Notes: generated by a model not told the origin, from the sequence alone. A stretch of DNA of 64,000 nucleotides from CAHJXF01 sp038225855 (GCA_038225855.1 JBBRQU010000001.1:186001-250000), one strand, 5' to 3'; counted from the stretch's first letter, positions 52,210 through 61,606 are shown. Made by a program: numbers and translations.

Positions 52210-53634
52210 GTGCGCACATCGACTCCACCCGGCCTCGACGCGATCGTTCAGGCAGCGGTCGAAGCGGCGATCACGAGTTCAGTTCGAGCGAGCAACCAGG
52301 CGCGTGTGAGCACCGCCCCGCGCGTTGCTGTCGCCTATAGCGGCGGCGCCGACTCGACCGCATTGCTGCACGCGACGTCGCTGCTGCATCATCGCGGCAT
52401 CGTCGAGGCCATCGCGCTTCACGTCCATCACGGGCTCGCCGCGTCGGCCGATGACTGGCTCGCACATTGTCACGCACAGGCAGCTGCATTCGGCATTGCC
52501 TTCGACAGCGAGCATGTCGCGATCCATCGGCAGAACGCATCGATCGAGGCCGAGGCGCGACGCGTTCGTTACGCTGCGCTCGCTCGACTTTGCAAGACGC
52601 ATCACTGCATGCTGTTGATGACCGCGCATCACGCCGACGATCAGGCCGAGACGGTGCTCGTCAACCTCGCGCGTGGCGCAGGCATCGGCGGCCTCGCCGC
52701 TGCGGCGCGCAGCCGCCGGCTAGACGACGTGTGGTTGTTGCGACCGCTGATCGACGTGCCGGTCGCGAACATCCGTGCCTGGGTCGATGCGCATGCGCTG
52801 CCGCACGTCACAGACCCGTCGAACAGCGACCGCCGCTTCACCCGCAATGCGATTCGCCACGAGGTCATGCCGGCATTGCGACGCATCGCCCCGACCATCG
52901 CGGCCCGCCTCGCACAGACCGCAGCGCATGCCTCGACGATGCAAGGCCTGCTCGACGAGATCGGCATCGAAGACCTCGAGCACGACGCCGATGACGATCT
53001 TGCAAGCGATTCCGACCTCGACGTCGATCGCCTGTGCGCGCTCTCCGATGCACGCGCGTCGAATGCACTTCGCGTGTGGCTCGCACGCCGCGGCATGCGA
53101 GCGCCATCGGCCGCGGCGCTCGAAGAGATGCTCGATCAATTGCGCCACGCATCGCCCGAGGCCCAGATCGCGCTGATTCATGAGCGACAAACCCTGCGCC
53201 TCTATCGAGGCCGCGTGTCGATCGACCCGGGTGGTCCGCCACGCGCAGGCTTCGCATCGCTCGTTTGGCAAGGTGAGCCCTTCATCGAGGCGCCGAGCTG
53301 GCCGGGTCGCCTGTATTTCATCGCGGAGGCCGAGCACGGTTTCGATGCGATGGCATTGCGTGAAGGTCCGCTCGCGCTGCACGAGCGTCGTGGCGGCGAA
53401 CGCATGCGCGTGCGCAGCGACGGCCCGAGCCGCACGCTCAAGAATCTCTATCAGGAAGCCGGTGTCGCCGCGTGGCAGCGCGCGCGGTTGCCGCTCGTCT
53501 ATCTCGGCGACAGCCTGCTCTATGCCTCAGGGATCGGACCGAATGCCGCGCAGACGATCGAAGCCTCGCCTGGGTTGAAGCTGGTTCGACTCGAATGGCG
53601 TCCGTCGGCCGAGGGCGCGCGGTCGCTGGAGTAA
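52210..53634 (+). CDS. tilS: tRNA(Ile)-lysidine synthetase
   Basis: 474 residues. The PP-loop signature is VAYSGGADSTALLHA, with LLMTAHHADDQAETVLVNLARGAGIGGLAA downstream and RRFTRNAIRHEVMPAL. The C-terminal half carries the TilS substrate-binding domains (MRVRSDGPSRTLKNLYQEAGV and RLPLVYLGDSLLYASGIG). GTG at 52210 is the first start after accA that gives a reasonable N-terminus; there is no clear ribosome-binding site. TilS makes lysidine at C34 of the AUA-decoding tRNA-Ile. It is convergent with the cupin gene across the palindromic element. Confidence 0.93.
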   Translation: MRTSTPPGLDAIVQAAVEAAITSSVRASNQARVSTAPRVAVAYSGGADSTALLHATSLLHHRGIVEAIALHVHHGLAASADDWLAHCHAQAAAFGIAFDSEHVAIHRQNASIEAEARRVRYAALARLCKTHHCMLLMTAHHADDQAETVLVNLARGAGIGGLAAAARSRRLDDVWLLRPLIDVPVANIRAWVDAHALPHVTDPSNSDRRFTRNAIRHEVMPALRRIAPTIAARLAQTAAHASTMQGLLDEIGIEDLEHDADDDLASDSDLDVDRLCALSDARASNALRVWLARRGMRAPSAAALEEMLDQLRHASPEAQIALIHERQTLRLYRGRVSIDPGGPPRAGFASLVWQGEPFIEAPSWPGRLYFIAEAEHGFDAMALREGPLALHERRGGERMRVRSDGPSRTLKNLYQEAGVAAWQRARLPLVYLGDSLLYASGIGPNAAQTIEASPGLKLVRLEWRPSAEGARSLE

Positions 53635-53689
53635 TTCCCTCTTGACCCTGCAAACAAGGATGCGACCGACCTGCGCAGGGACGGCTGTC

Positions 53690-53808
53690 TAGTGGACTGT
53701 AACGATTAGATCGGGCGCATCTGGCTGCGAAAAATGCCTATCGGCGCGCCTTGCTCTCGACACTTTTCGCGCCATCTGCACTCCCGATCCAATCGTTACA
53801 GTCCACTA
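53690..53808. mobile_element. MITE-like palindromic element with TA flanks
   Basis: 119 bases. The ends TAGTGGACTGTAACGATT (53690 on) and its reverse complement (to 53808) continue into a 26-base terminal inverted repeat with one mismatch (A/G at position 19 from the outside). A looser repeat with CGCATCTGG and CGAAAA words lies inside. Both ends are bounded by TA, which fits TA target-site duplication as in IS630/Tc1-mariner-type elements. No reading frame lies inside. It could also act as a terminator between convergent tilS and cupin. The TAG stop of the cupin gene is formed by its outer bases. Confidence 0.6.
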
Positions 53809-54558
53809 CTGCGCCTTCGGCGGTGCGGCCGATACGACCGCAGGCGTGCCTTCCGGACTGATGTTGAAAACCAGGAACGTGAATGGTTTATCGCCCGGAT
53901 TTCCCCACTGATGCACGAGGCTGGATGGCTCATAGATGAACGAGCCCGGCCCCTTGGCATCGGTCTGGCCTGCGACCGTGTTGGCGCCGGCGCCCGAGAG
54001 AACGTGGTAGAGCGCCGCCCCCGTACGATGATGGGGTGGGTTGGAAGGCATTCGCGCCGGAAACGTGAGGCGCGTGAGGTTCATGTCATAGGCGCCCGGC
54101 TTCAGGTCGGGAATCGGCGCCGCTGTGCGATACAGCTCCGTCACCGTGGCCGGTGCTGCCTCGGCGGCCTGGTCCAGATCGGCCGCCGTGACCACGAAGA
54201 AGTGAAGAAAGACGGACGGCTCGCCCGGTCCCGCCTTGAGCAACGCCATCCGACCGGAAGCCACGGACATGCCTTCACCGGCGCTCAACGTTTTTGTATC
54301 TGCGTCGAGCGTCACTGCCGTCGATCCCGAGACCTGGTACAGGATGCCTTTGCCCGCCGCGACGCTGCTGCCTGCCCCTGACGGAATGGTGACCTGCACC
54401 GCTTTGAAATAGATCGGCACATCGGCCACTGTCGCCAGCTTGGCTGCCGCGACCACAGTTCGAGCAGATGTCGGTTGAGCTTGAGTGGTTTGTGCGGACG
54501 CCGGGCCGACGAGAATTACGGCTGAAAGCAGCATGATTGCAGTTGTTCCAGGTCGCAT
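53806..54558 (-). CDS. Exported cupin-domain protein
   Basis: 250 residues. Signal peptide TAIMLLSAVILVGPASA-Q. Two cupin-like halves can be seen: VPIYFKAVQVTIPSGAGSSVAAGKGILYQVSGSTAVTLD...LSAGEGMSVASG, and LTRLTFPARMPSNPPHHRTGAALYHVLSGAGANTVAGQ...FIYEPSSLVHQWGNPGDKPF. The second half has HHRT and HQWG, with His residues placed as cupin metal ligands. The substrate is unknown. The stop TAG is part of the palindromic element at 53690-53808, so the last codons may have been altered by its insertion. No clear ribosome-binding site is seen before ATG 54558. Confidence 0.75.
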   Translation of the reverse strand: MRPGTTAIMLLSAVILVGPASAQTTQAQPTSARTVVAAAKLATVADVPIYFKAVQVTIPSGAGSSVAAGKGILYQVSGSTAVTLDADTKTLSAGEGMSVASGRMALLKAGPGEPSVFLHFFVVTAADLDQAAEAAPATVTELYRTAAPIPDLKPGAYDMNLTRLTFPARMPSNPPHHRTGAALYHVLSGAGANTVAGQTDAKGPGSFIYEPSSLVHQWGNPGDKPFTFLVFNISPEGTPAVVSAAPPKAQ

Positions 54559-54759
54559 GATGATTTTCTACGTTGGCTTGTGAATGAAGGCCCCGCATCC
54601 AGTTCCGACCATCGAACGCTTGGACGAACGCCGCTGCGGGGCACGCTACGCCGTTGAAAATTCAGCGTCAAGCAAGCCCAATGGGCTGTGCTGCCTGGTC
54701 CGCATCGTGGCTTCGTTGCCGTCGGCTCTTGACTCGAGTAAAGAAGGGAAGCAAAGGAA

Positions 54760-55341
54760 ATGGATATCGCGCTTTTTCGAAGACTGGTCAGCTGCGTATT
54801 GGTGACGCTGCTTTGCGGATGCGCCAGTTCCCTCTATCGAGAAACGAGCACGGGGACGCTAAGAGGGACGCTCGATGTTCGTTGGATACACAACGACTAC
54901 TTCGCCTTCATTCCTAACCCGGATGATCCGCTGACGTTCACTCGAGCAAACGGCGATGTGATTCGACCGGGTCCGATGTTTACTGACGGCGGGTCCGTGC
55001 CACGGTTTCTCTGGGGTGTGCCGGGATATTCACCATGGGGTTACGCGCCGGCTTACATCATTCACGACTGGCTGTTCGTCGCCCATCACTGCGCGATCAC
55101 GCCGGATGATCGATTCGATTTCAAGGACTCGTACGCTTTACTGGCCGAGAGCATGAAAGCGGTGATGCAGGCCGATCGTTCCGTGCGCAACTATTTTGTC
55201 TTCGACAGCGTAGTCCAGGCGGTTGCTTCGCCCATCGCCAAGCGCTTGTGGGATGGTGGAACCTGTATTCCGCCGCCTGCAACGGTCCGAGGCTTCGGGC
55301 CTGCGGAGCAGGGCGAACTTGTGATGAGGATCAAGTATTGA
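54760..55341 (+). CDS. DUF1353 lipoprotein
   Basis: 193 residues. The N-terminus MDIALFRRLVSCVLVTLLCGC is a lipoprotein signal with a lipobox ending at Cys21. The DUF1353 part includes TDGGSVPRFLWGVPGYSPWGYAPAYIIHDWLFVAHH, with H-D-W and H-H residues typical of this phage-related family of unknown function. Start ATG at 54760 with AAAGGA upstream, which is closer than ideal. It is divergent from the cupin gene (201 bp). Confidence 0.75.
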   Translation: MDIALFRRLVSCVLVTLLCGCASSLYRETSTGTLRGTLDVRWIHNDYFAFIPNPDDPLTFTRANGDVIRPGPMFTDGGSVPRFLWGVPGYSPWGYAPAYIIHDWLFVAHHCAITPDDRFDFKDSYALLAESMKAVMQADRSVRNYFVFDSVVQAVASPIAKRLWDGGTCIPPPATVRGFGPAEQGELVMRIKY

Positions 55342-55439
55342 CACGATGGTCGGAGTGAAACTCGAAGCAACCTGCTTGATGTCGTACAACACGGCGAGTG
55401 GCCTGATAATCAGGACGCCCTCCTTCCAGTGAGCCCACC

Positions 55440-56711
55440 ATGCCCATGCTGCGCTTCGACGGCGTCGACTACCTCGACAGTACCTCCTCCGATCCGAACG
55501 CCCTCGGCTGGATGCAGGGCAGCCCGCCCGCGTCCGACAAGCTTATTCGTTTCGAGGACGACCGCTTCCTCGACTTCCCGCAGAACCGCTGGGCGCTGTC
55601 GCACATGCGCGAGTTGATGCCGACGGTGAACGTGTGGCGCGGCAACGGCGGCGCCGACAACGACCTCGGCTCGACCACAGGCGCCCGTGAAGCCGCGATC
55701 GATGCCATCGTGTTCGACGATATGAACGGACAAAGCCGCCGTTGGACCGAGGCGCTGGCCGACACCTACACCGACGGCATACTCGTGCTTCACCGCGGCC
55801 GGCTCGTCTATGAACGCTATTTCGGCGCGCTCAAGCCCCACGTGCAGCACGCCTGCTTTTCGATCACGAAGTCGTATGCCGGCACCTTGGCGGCAACCCT
55901 GATCCACGAAGGCTTGCTCGACCAGACGAAAACGGTGCCGCATCTCCTGCCCGAGATGTCCGGCACCGCGTATGCCGACGCCACGTTGCGCGAGGTGCTC
56001 GACATGCAGATCGGGGTGTCGTATTCCGAGATCTATGCCGACCCGAACGCGCAGATCTGGGACTACGCGCGCGCGGGAGGCCTTCGAGCGCGGCCGCACG
56101 GGTACACCGGACCGGGCAGCTTCCACGAGTTCCTCGTGACCCTGCAGAAGGAGGGTGGGCACGGGCAGGCCTTCGCCTACAAGACCGTCAACACCGAAGT
56201 GCTGTGCTGGGCGATGCAGCGCGTCACCGGTATGCCTCTCGCGGAGTTGCTGTCGCAGCGCTTGTGGTCGCAGCTCGGCTGCGAGCAGGACGGGTACATC
56301 AGCGTCGACTCGGTCGGCGTGGCGATGGGCGGCGGCGGCCTTTGTGCGACGTTGCGCGACATGGCGCGCTTCGGCGAGTTGATGCGCTGTGAAGGCGCGC
56401 GCGAAGACCGGCAAGTGATCCCCGCCGCGGTGGTGGCCGACATCCGGCGCGGCGCCGACCCGTCGAAGTTCGCGAAGGCCGGGTACACGCTGTTGCCCGG
56501 CTACTCGTACCGCAACATGTGGTGGGTCACACACAACGAACACGACGCGTTCGAGGGGCGCGGCATCCACGGCCAGCGGCTGTATGTCGCACCGGGCGCG
56601 GAGATGGTCGTGGCGCGCTTCGCGTCGCATCCAATCGCGACCAGCGTCGCGAACGATCCGATCACGATTCCCGCGCTCCTCGCGCTCGGGCGGATGCTCA
56701 AGGACTGCTAA
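55440..56711 (+). CDS. Cytoplasmic serine hydrolase of the beta-lactamase family (NylB-like)
   Basis: 423 residues. SITK (Ser-x-x-Lys) in ACFSITKSYAGTLAATLI is the active-site motif; a Tyr follows in VSYSEIYADP. The later MGGGGLCATLRDMARFGELM and WWVTHNEHDAFEGRGIHGQRLYVAPG are as in 6-aminohexanoate-dimer hydrolase/carboxylesterase relatives. No signal peptide is present, so it acts in the cytoplasm. True function is not fixed by sequence. It lies between the DUF1353 lipoprotein and lysC. I take ATG at 55440. Confidence 0.83.
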   Translation: MPMLRFDGVDYLDSTSSDPNALGWMQGSPPASDKLIRFEDDRFLDFPQNRWALSHMRELMPTVNVWRGNGGADNDLGSTTGAREAAIDAIVFDDMNGQSRRWTEALADTYTDGILVLHRGRLVYERYFGALKPHVQHACFSITKSYAGTLAATLIHEGLLDQTKTVPHLLPEMSGTAYADATLREVLDMQIGVSYSEIYADPNAQIWDYARAGGLRARPHGYTGPGSFHEFLVTLQKEGGHGQAFAYKTVNTEVLCWAMQRVTGMPLAELLSQRLWSQLGCEQDGYISVDSVGVAMGGGGLCATLRDMARFGELMRCEGAREDRQVIPAAVVADIRRGADPSKFAKAGYTLLPGYSYRNMWWVTHNEHDAFEGRGIHGQRLYVAPGAEMVVARFASHPIATSVANDPITIPALLALGRMLKDC

Positions 56712-56808
56712 GCGCTGCCAACGCTCGTTGCTGTTTGCCTCCGATCATCGCTTCCATTACATTGCAACGCTTTGCAAATCGCGGACGCTGGTCCGCAGCG
56801 CGCACGTC

Positions 56809-58062
56809 ATGGCCTTGATCGTCCACAAGTACGGCGGCACTTCGATGGGCTCGACCGAGCGCATCCGCAACGTCGCGCGGCGCGTCGCCAAATGGCATGC
56901 CGCAGGCCACCAGGTGGTGGTCGTTCCATCCGCGATGGCGGGCGAAACCAATCGTCTGCTCGCGCTCGCGCGCCAGATCACCGAGACTCCCGACCCGCGC
57001 GAACTCGACATGATCGCAGCGACCGGCGAACAGGTCTCGGTCGGTCTGCTCGCTCTCGCGCTCGCCGAAGAAAAGATCGAAGCGCGCAGTTACGCCGGCT
57101 GGCAGGTGCCCATCAGGACCGACAGTGCCTTCACCAAGGCGCGCATTCAGGGCATCGATCGCCTGCGCGTGATGCGCGACCTCGACGATGGCAAGGTCGT
57201 CGTCATCACCGGATTTCAAGGGGTCGACGACGAAGGCCACATCACCACGCTCGGTCGCGGCGGCTCGGACACGTCGGCGGTTGCGGTCGCAGCCGCATTG
57301 AATGCGGCCGAGTGCCTGATCTTCACTGACGTCGATGGCGTGTACACCACCGACCCGCGCATCGTGCCGGAAGCGCGCCGCCTGAAGGTCATCTCGTTCG
57401 AAGAAATGCTCGAGATGGCGTCGCTCGGCTCGAAGATCCTGCAGATCCGATCGGTCGAATTCGCGGGCAAATTTCAGGTGCCGGTGCGCGTACTCTCGAG
57501 CCTCACCGACCCCCTCATCCCGCTGGCCGACGAGATGCGCTCGGGCACGCTGATCACTTTCGAGGAAGACGAGAACATGGAACAGGCGGTTATCTCCGGC
57601 ATCGCGTTCAATCGCGACGAAGCCAAGATCACGATCCTCGGCGTGCCCGACAAACCCGGCATCGCGTATCAGATCCTCGGGCCGATCGCCGACGCGAACA
57701 TCGACGTCGACATGATCATCCAGAACCAGAGCGTGGGCGGCACCACTGATTTCTCGTTCACGGTCCATCGCAACGAATATCGCCAGGCGCTCGAAGTGAT
57801 CGATGCGAAGGTCAAGAACGCGATCGGCGCGCGCGAGATCGGCAGCGACGAGAAAGTCTGCAAGGTCTCGGCGGTCGGCATCGGCATGCGCTCGCATGTC
57901 GGCATCGCGAGCCTGATGTTCAGGACGCTGTCGGAAGAAGGCATCAACATCCAGATGATCTCGACCTCCGAAATCAAGATCTCGGTGATCATCGACGACA
58001 AGTACATGGAGCTCGCGGTGCGTGCGCTTCACAAGGCGTTCGGGCTGGAACAGGCGGCTTGA
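56809..58062 (+). CDS. lysC: Aspartate kinase
   Basis: 417 residues. The kinase part opens with KYGGTSMGSTERIRNVA and has TGFQGVDDEGHITTLGRGGSDTSAVAVAAAL; two ACT domains follow (AKITILGVPDKPGIAYQILG and CKVSAVGIGMRSHVGIASLMF). This is the single-chain, lysine/threonine-controlled type. It makes aspartyl phosphate for lysine, threonine and methionine. ATG at 56809 is used because MALIVHKYGGTS is the conserved start. tRNA-Ser(GCT) follows as in many Burkholderiales. Confidence 0.96.
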   Translation: MALIVHKYGGTSMGSTERIRNVARRVAKWHAAGHQVVVVPSAMAGETNRLLALARQITETPDPRELDMIAATGEQVSVGLLALALAEEKIEARSYAGWQVPIRTDSAFTKARIQGIDRLRVMRDLDDGKVVVITGFQGVDDEGHITTLGRGGSDTSAVAVAAALNAAECLIFTDVDGVYTTDPRIVPEARRLKVISFEEMLEMASLGSKILQIRSVEFAGKFQVPVRVLSSLTDPLIPLADEMRSGTLITFEEDENMEQAVISGIAFNRDEAKITILGVPDKPGIAYQILGPIADANIDVDMIIQNQSVGGTTDFSFTVHRNEYRQALEVIDAKVKNAIGAREIGSDEKVCKVSAVGIGMRSHVGIASLMFRTLSEEGINIQMISTSEIKISVIIDDKYMELAVRALHKAFGLEQAA

Positions 58063-58116
58063 TCGACGCGGGGTCGATGATTGCAGCCGAAAGCGTTGCA
58101 ACGCGGCCCGCGCGGT

Positions 58117-58146
58117 TTGACCCCTCCATCCCCGACCGGTAAACTC
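58117..58146 (+). promoter_or_regulatory. Sigma70-like promoter for tRNA-Ser(GCT)
   Basis: TTGACC at 58117-58122 and TAAACT at 58141-58146 with an 18-bp spacer. The predicted start lies about 27 bases before the tRNA at 58180. Confidence 0.6.
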
Positions 58147-58179
58147 CGGCCTCCCTGCGACGGGACAATGTCGTCGCCG

Positions 58180-58272
58180 GAGACGTGGCCGAGAGGTCGA
58201 AGGCACTCCCCTGCTAAGGGAGCATGCGGGCAAAACCTGCATCAAGGGTTCGAATCCCTTCGTCTCCGCCAT
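58180..58272 (+). tRNA. tRNA-Ser(GCT)
   Basis: Acceptor GGAGACG pairs with CGTCTCC, then G and CCA. The anticodon arm CTCCCCTGCTAAGGGAG carries GCT, and a long variable arm is present before GGTTCGAATCC. The 3' end is repeated at 58397-58416. Confidence 0.96.
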
Positions 58273-58280
58273 ACAAGGAA

Positions 58281-58298
58281 GCCCGCGCAAGCGGGCTT
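58281..58298 (+). terminator. Hairpin terminator after tRNA-Ser(GCT)
   Basis: AGCCCGC-GCAA-GCGGGCT followed by TTGTTG. Flanking CATACAA/TTGTATG extends the stem. It lies 8 bases after the tRNA end. Confidence 0.75.
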
Positions 58299-58396
58299 TG
58301 TTGTATGGCGGGGACGAGCGAGCCAACGGCTTGGCTCGCGGAAGGGATTCGAAGGGCGGCGCTTGCAAGCGCCGCAGCGGCCCGCAGCATGTGGGA

Positions 58397-58416
58397 GAAT
58401 CCCTTCGTCTCCGCCA
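58397..58416 (+). repeat. Duplicate of the tRNA-Ser(GCT) 3' end
   Basis: The last 20 bases of the tRNA (58253-58272, through CCA) are repeated exactly here, 144 bases downstream. An inverted 13-base copy of the T-arm (GAAGGGATTCGAA) lies at 58341-58353, and a perfect 20-base GC palindrome at 58356-58375. The arrangement resembles attachment sites left by an element that used this tRNA. Confidence 0.7.
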
Positions 58417-58496
58417 GGAGGGTGCCAGGCCAGGCCGGCGGCGATTCTACTCCGGGGTTTTTCCCATTGCCCGATTGAGATGCTGAAGCCCTGAGC

Positions 58497-61181
58497 ATGG
58501 ATCACGATCCCGACGCGGAATTCTTTCGCAGCGTCCTCGCCGCTTCTGAGGACTGCATCAAGGTTCTCGACCTCGACGGCAGGCTCGTCTTCATGAGCGA
58601 GGGCGGCCAGCGCGTGATGGAGGTCGATGACTTCAGCGCAATACGCGGTCGTCTCTGGCCGGACTTCTGGCAGGGAGACGGGCATATCAAGGCGAAGGCC
58701 GCGGTGGCGGCTGCCAAGGCTGGTGGCTCGGCGCGCTTCCAAGGGTACGCCGACACACTGGCGGGAACGCCCCGATGGTGGGACGTGCAGGTCAAGCCGA
58801 TCGTCGGTCCCGATGGACGACCCGAAAAGTTGCTTTCGATCTCGCGTGACATCACGGCGATCCGGGTTGCGGAAGACGCGCTGCGCCAAAGCGAAAGTCG
58901 CTACCGCAACATGGTCGAGCTCCATCCGCAGACCACGTGGACGGCCGCCCCGGACGGCCAACTCGATCATGTCAACCCGCGCTGGTTCGAATGGACCGGC
59001 ACGAGTGGGCTCGGCGACTCCTGGGCCAACGGCCTGCACGTGGACGATCGCGAACGCACCTTCGCGGCCTGGGCCCGATCAGTAGCGAGCGGCGAGCCGT
59101 ACGACATCGAGCATCGCGTCAAGATGCTGGATGGCGAGTATCGCTGGATGCACTCGCGCGCCTATCCGCATCGCGACGAGCAGAGGCGCATCGTCAAATG
59201 GTATGGCACTACCGACGATGTACACGAGCGGCGAATAGTCGAGCTTCAACTACAACACAGTGAAGCGCGCTTCAAAGCCGCGCTGGATGCGATCGGTATT
59301 TTGTGGACCAACGATGCCGACGGGCGCATGGCCGGCGAGCAACCGGGCTGGGCTTCCCTGACCGGGCAGTCGCATGAAGCGTATCAAGGCTTCGGATGGA
59401 CCGACGCGGTCCATCCCGACGACGCCGGCCCCACCGTCGATGCCTGGAACGAGGCGGTCGCCGCGCGGCGTGTTTTCGCTCACGAACATCGGGTCAGGCG
59501 ACGCGATGGTGAGTGGTCCAATTTCATCATTCGCGCGGTTCCGGTGCTGGATGACAAAGGATCCGTACGGGAATGGGTGGGTGTGCATACCGACATCACC
59601 GAGCAGCGCGCCTCGGAGGCGAGGCTGCGCGAACTCAACGAGACGCTCGAGACACGCGTAGCGGAGCGAACGCGCGAACGAGACCGCGCATGGAAATACT
59701 CGCTCGATCTTCAACTGGTCGTCGGGAGCGATGGGACGATCCGGGCCGCGAATGACGCGTGGACGGCGGTGCTCGGATGGCGCCCCGACGAAATCGCGGG
59801 GCACCACCATCTTTTTTTCAGTCATCCCGAAGATGTGCGTACCAGCGACGATGCTCTGACGGTCGCGTCGCGCACCAAGTTGTCGGCTTACGAGCATCGC
59901 GTCCTTCACAAGGATGGCACCTATCGTTGGATCTCGTGGGTCGCCGTGGCTGAAGGCGATCTGATCTACGCGAGCGGCCGCCACATCACGGCCGAGAAGG
60001 AAGCTGCAACCGCGCTCGCGGCGATAGAGGAGCAACTTCGTCAATCGCAAAAGATGGAAGCGGTCGGACAGCTCACCGGCGGCATCGCACACGACTTCAA
60101 CAACCTGCTCATCGGCATCACCGGCAGTCTCGAGTTGCTGCAGCGGAGGGTTGCACAAGGTCGCGTGGGCGAGATCGATCGCTACGTCAATGCTGCGCAA
60201 GGTGCCGCGACGCGCGCCGCGGCGTTGACCCATCGCGTGCTCGCATTCTCGAGGCGCCAGACACTCGATGCGAAGCCCACCGACGTCAATCGGCTGGTCA
60301 GCGGCATGGCGGATCTGATTCGTCGCACCGTGGGGCCGTCGATCGAAATCGAAGTGGTGGGTGCGATTGGCCTGTGGTCGACGCTGGTCGATCAGAACCA
60401 ACTCGAGAGCGCTCTTCTGAATTTGTGCATCAATGCGCGCGACGCGATGCCCGACGGTGGCCGCCTCACCCTCGAGACCGCCAACAAGTGGCTAGACGAA
60501 CGCGCTGCGCGCTCGCGCGACTTGCCCTGCGGACAGTTCATTTCCTTGTGCGTGACCGACACCGGTACCGGCATGACACCGGCGGTTATCGAGCGCGCCT
60601 TCGATCCTTTCTTCACGACCAAGCCGATCGGCACGGGCACGGGGCTCGGCTTGTCGATGGTGTACGGCTTCGCGCGGCAATCGGGTGGGCAGGTACGCAT
60701 CTATTCCGAGGTCGGCAAGGGAACCACGATGTGCATCTATCTGCCGCGACATCATGGGAGCGCGGCCGCTGAGGAAGCGTACGAGTCGGAGGAGGCTCCG
60801 CGCGCCGAGCAGGGTGAAACGGTTCTGGTCGTCGACGATGAGCCGACCATCCGCATGCTCGTGACCGAGGTGCTCGAAGAACTGGGCTACACCGCCCTGG
60901 AAGCCGGCGACGGATCGACCGGCCTCAAGATCGTTCAGTCGACCGCGCGCATCGACTTGTTGATTACCGATGTGGGGTTGCCTGGCGGCATGAACGGGCG
61001 GCAACTTGCAGACGGCGCTCGGGTGGTTCGTCCCGACCTCAAGGTCCTCTTTATCACCGGCTATGCCGAGAACGCGGTTATGGGGAACGGCCACCTCGAC
61101 CCCGGCATGCAGGTGCTCACCAAACCTTTCACGATGGATTCTCTGGGAGCGCGCATCAAGCAATTGATCGGTCCGACTTGA
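58497..61181 (+). CDS. PAS-containing hybrid histidine kinase
   Basis: 894 residues and no membrane segment. Four PAS-like domains lie at about residues 10-120, 135-250, 265-385 and 410-510, with PAC motifs such as VKWYGTTDDVHERR and VREWVGVHTDITEQR. HisKA is at AVGQLTGGIAHDFNNLLIGITGSLELL, with phospho-His532. HATPase N, G1 and G2 boxes are NLCINARDAMPDGG, VTDTGTGM and GTGTGLGLSMVYG. A C-terminal receiver domain has LLITDVGLPGG with Asp825 and LTKPFTMDSL. ATG at 58497 follows CCCTGAGC. The stimulus is unknown; no separate response regulator lies beside it. Confidence 0.92.
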   Translation: MDHDPDAEFFRSVLAASEDCIKVLDLDGRLVFMSEGGQRVMEVDDFSAIRGRLWPDFWQGDGHIKAKAAVAAAKAGGSARFQGYADTLAGTPRWWDVQVKPIVGPDGRPEKLLSISRDITAIRVAEDALRQSESRYRNMVELHPQTTWTAAPDGQLDHVNPRWFEWTGTSGLGDSWANGLHVDDRERTFAAWARSVASGEPYDIEHRVKMLDGEYRWMHSRAYPHRDEQRRIVKWYGTTDDVHERRIVELQLQHSEARFKAALDAIGILWTNDADGRMAGEQPGWASLTGQSHEAYQGFGWTDAVHPDDAGPTVDAWNEAVAARRVFAHEHRVRRRDGEWSNFIIRAVPVLDDKGSVREWVGVHTDITEQRASEARLRELNETLETRVAERTRERDRAWKYSLDLQLVVGSDGTIRAANDAWTAVLGWRPDEIAGHHHLFFSHPEDVRTSDDALTVASRTKLSAYEHRVLHKDGTYRWISWVAVAEGDLIYASGRHITAEKEAATALAAIEEQLRQSQKMEAVGQLTGGIAHDFNNLLIGITGSLELLQRRVAQGRVGEIDRYVNAAQGAATRAAALTHRVLAFSRRQTLDAKPTDVNRLVSGMADLIRRTVGPSIEIEVVGAIGLWSTLVDQNQLESALLNLCINARDAMPDGGRLTLETANKWLDERAARSRDLPCGQFISLCVTDTGTGMTPAVIERAFDPFFTTKPIGTGTGLGLSMVYGFARQSGGQVRIYSEVGKGTTMCIYLPRHHGSAAAEEAYESEEAPRAEQGETVLVVDDEPTIRMLVTEVLEELGYTALEAGDGSTGLKIVQSTARIDLLITDVGLPGGMNGRQLADGARVVRPDLKVLFITGYAENAVMGNGHLDPGMQVLTKPFTMDSLGARIKQLIGPT

Positions 61182-61315
61182 CGAGAGCAGGAGGGTGCTC
61201 AATTACGTAGGATGCGAGGAATGCTGTGGCGCGCGGTGGCGTAACATCGCCGTCCGCATAGAAGTCGACCAATAGCGCGCGATAATGCGCAATCACAATC
61301 AATTTGAAAGCAGCG

Positions 61316-61606
61316 ATGAAGCGACCTGCCCCAGAGAAACCCTTTGAATCTCTCTACGCCGCCAAACGCGAGTATGAAGAATTGCGCAGGGGGCTTTCCA
61401 GAGCGCTTGCGCAATGGACCGCGGGCGCCGTCGAATTTTCTGCGATCTTTCCAGCCATCGAGGCTTTCGAGGATTCGCATCGCAAGCTGATTGCGACGAT
61501 CTACGAGCAGGGCAATGCGCAGTCGCCCGACGCTGCCCAGATCGCGCCTGCCCCTGCCTCCCAAGCTCCTGCAAAAAAGAACACCGTCAAGCAGACCGCG
61601 CGCTGA
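61316..61606 (+). CDS. Small soluble protein, unknown
   Basis: 96 residues starting MKRPAPEKPFESLYAAKREYEELRRGLSRALAQWTAGAVEF. The N-terminal half is predicted helical. The second half is Pro/Ala-rich with a Lys tail. An upstream in-frame TTG at 61304 would add four residues (MKAA). I do not recognise a family. It lies 134 bp after the histidine kinase. Confidence 0.5.
   Translation: MKRPAPEKPFESLYAAKREYEELRRGLSRALAQWTAGAVEFSAIFPAIEAFEDSHRKLIATIYEQGNAQSPDAAQIAPAPASQAPAKKNTVKQTAR

Noticed and set aside
58273..58396. A small gene between tRNA-Ser and its duplicate end
   Set aside because: No frame has a plausible start with ribosome-binding site, and the sequence is dominated by hairpins.
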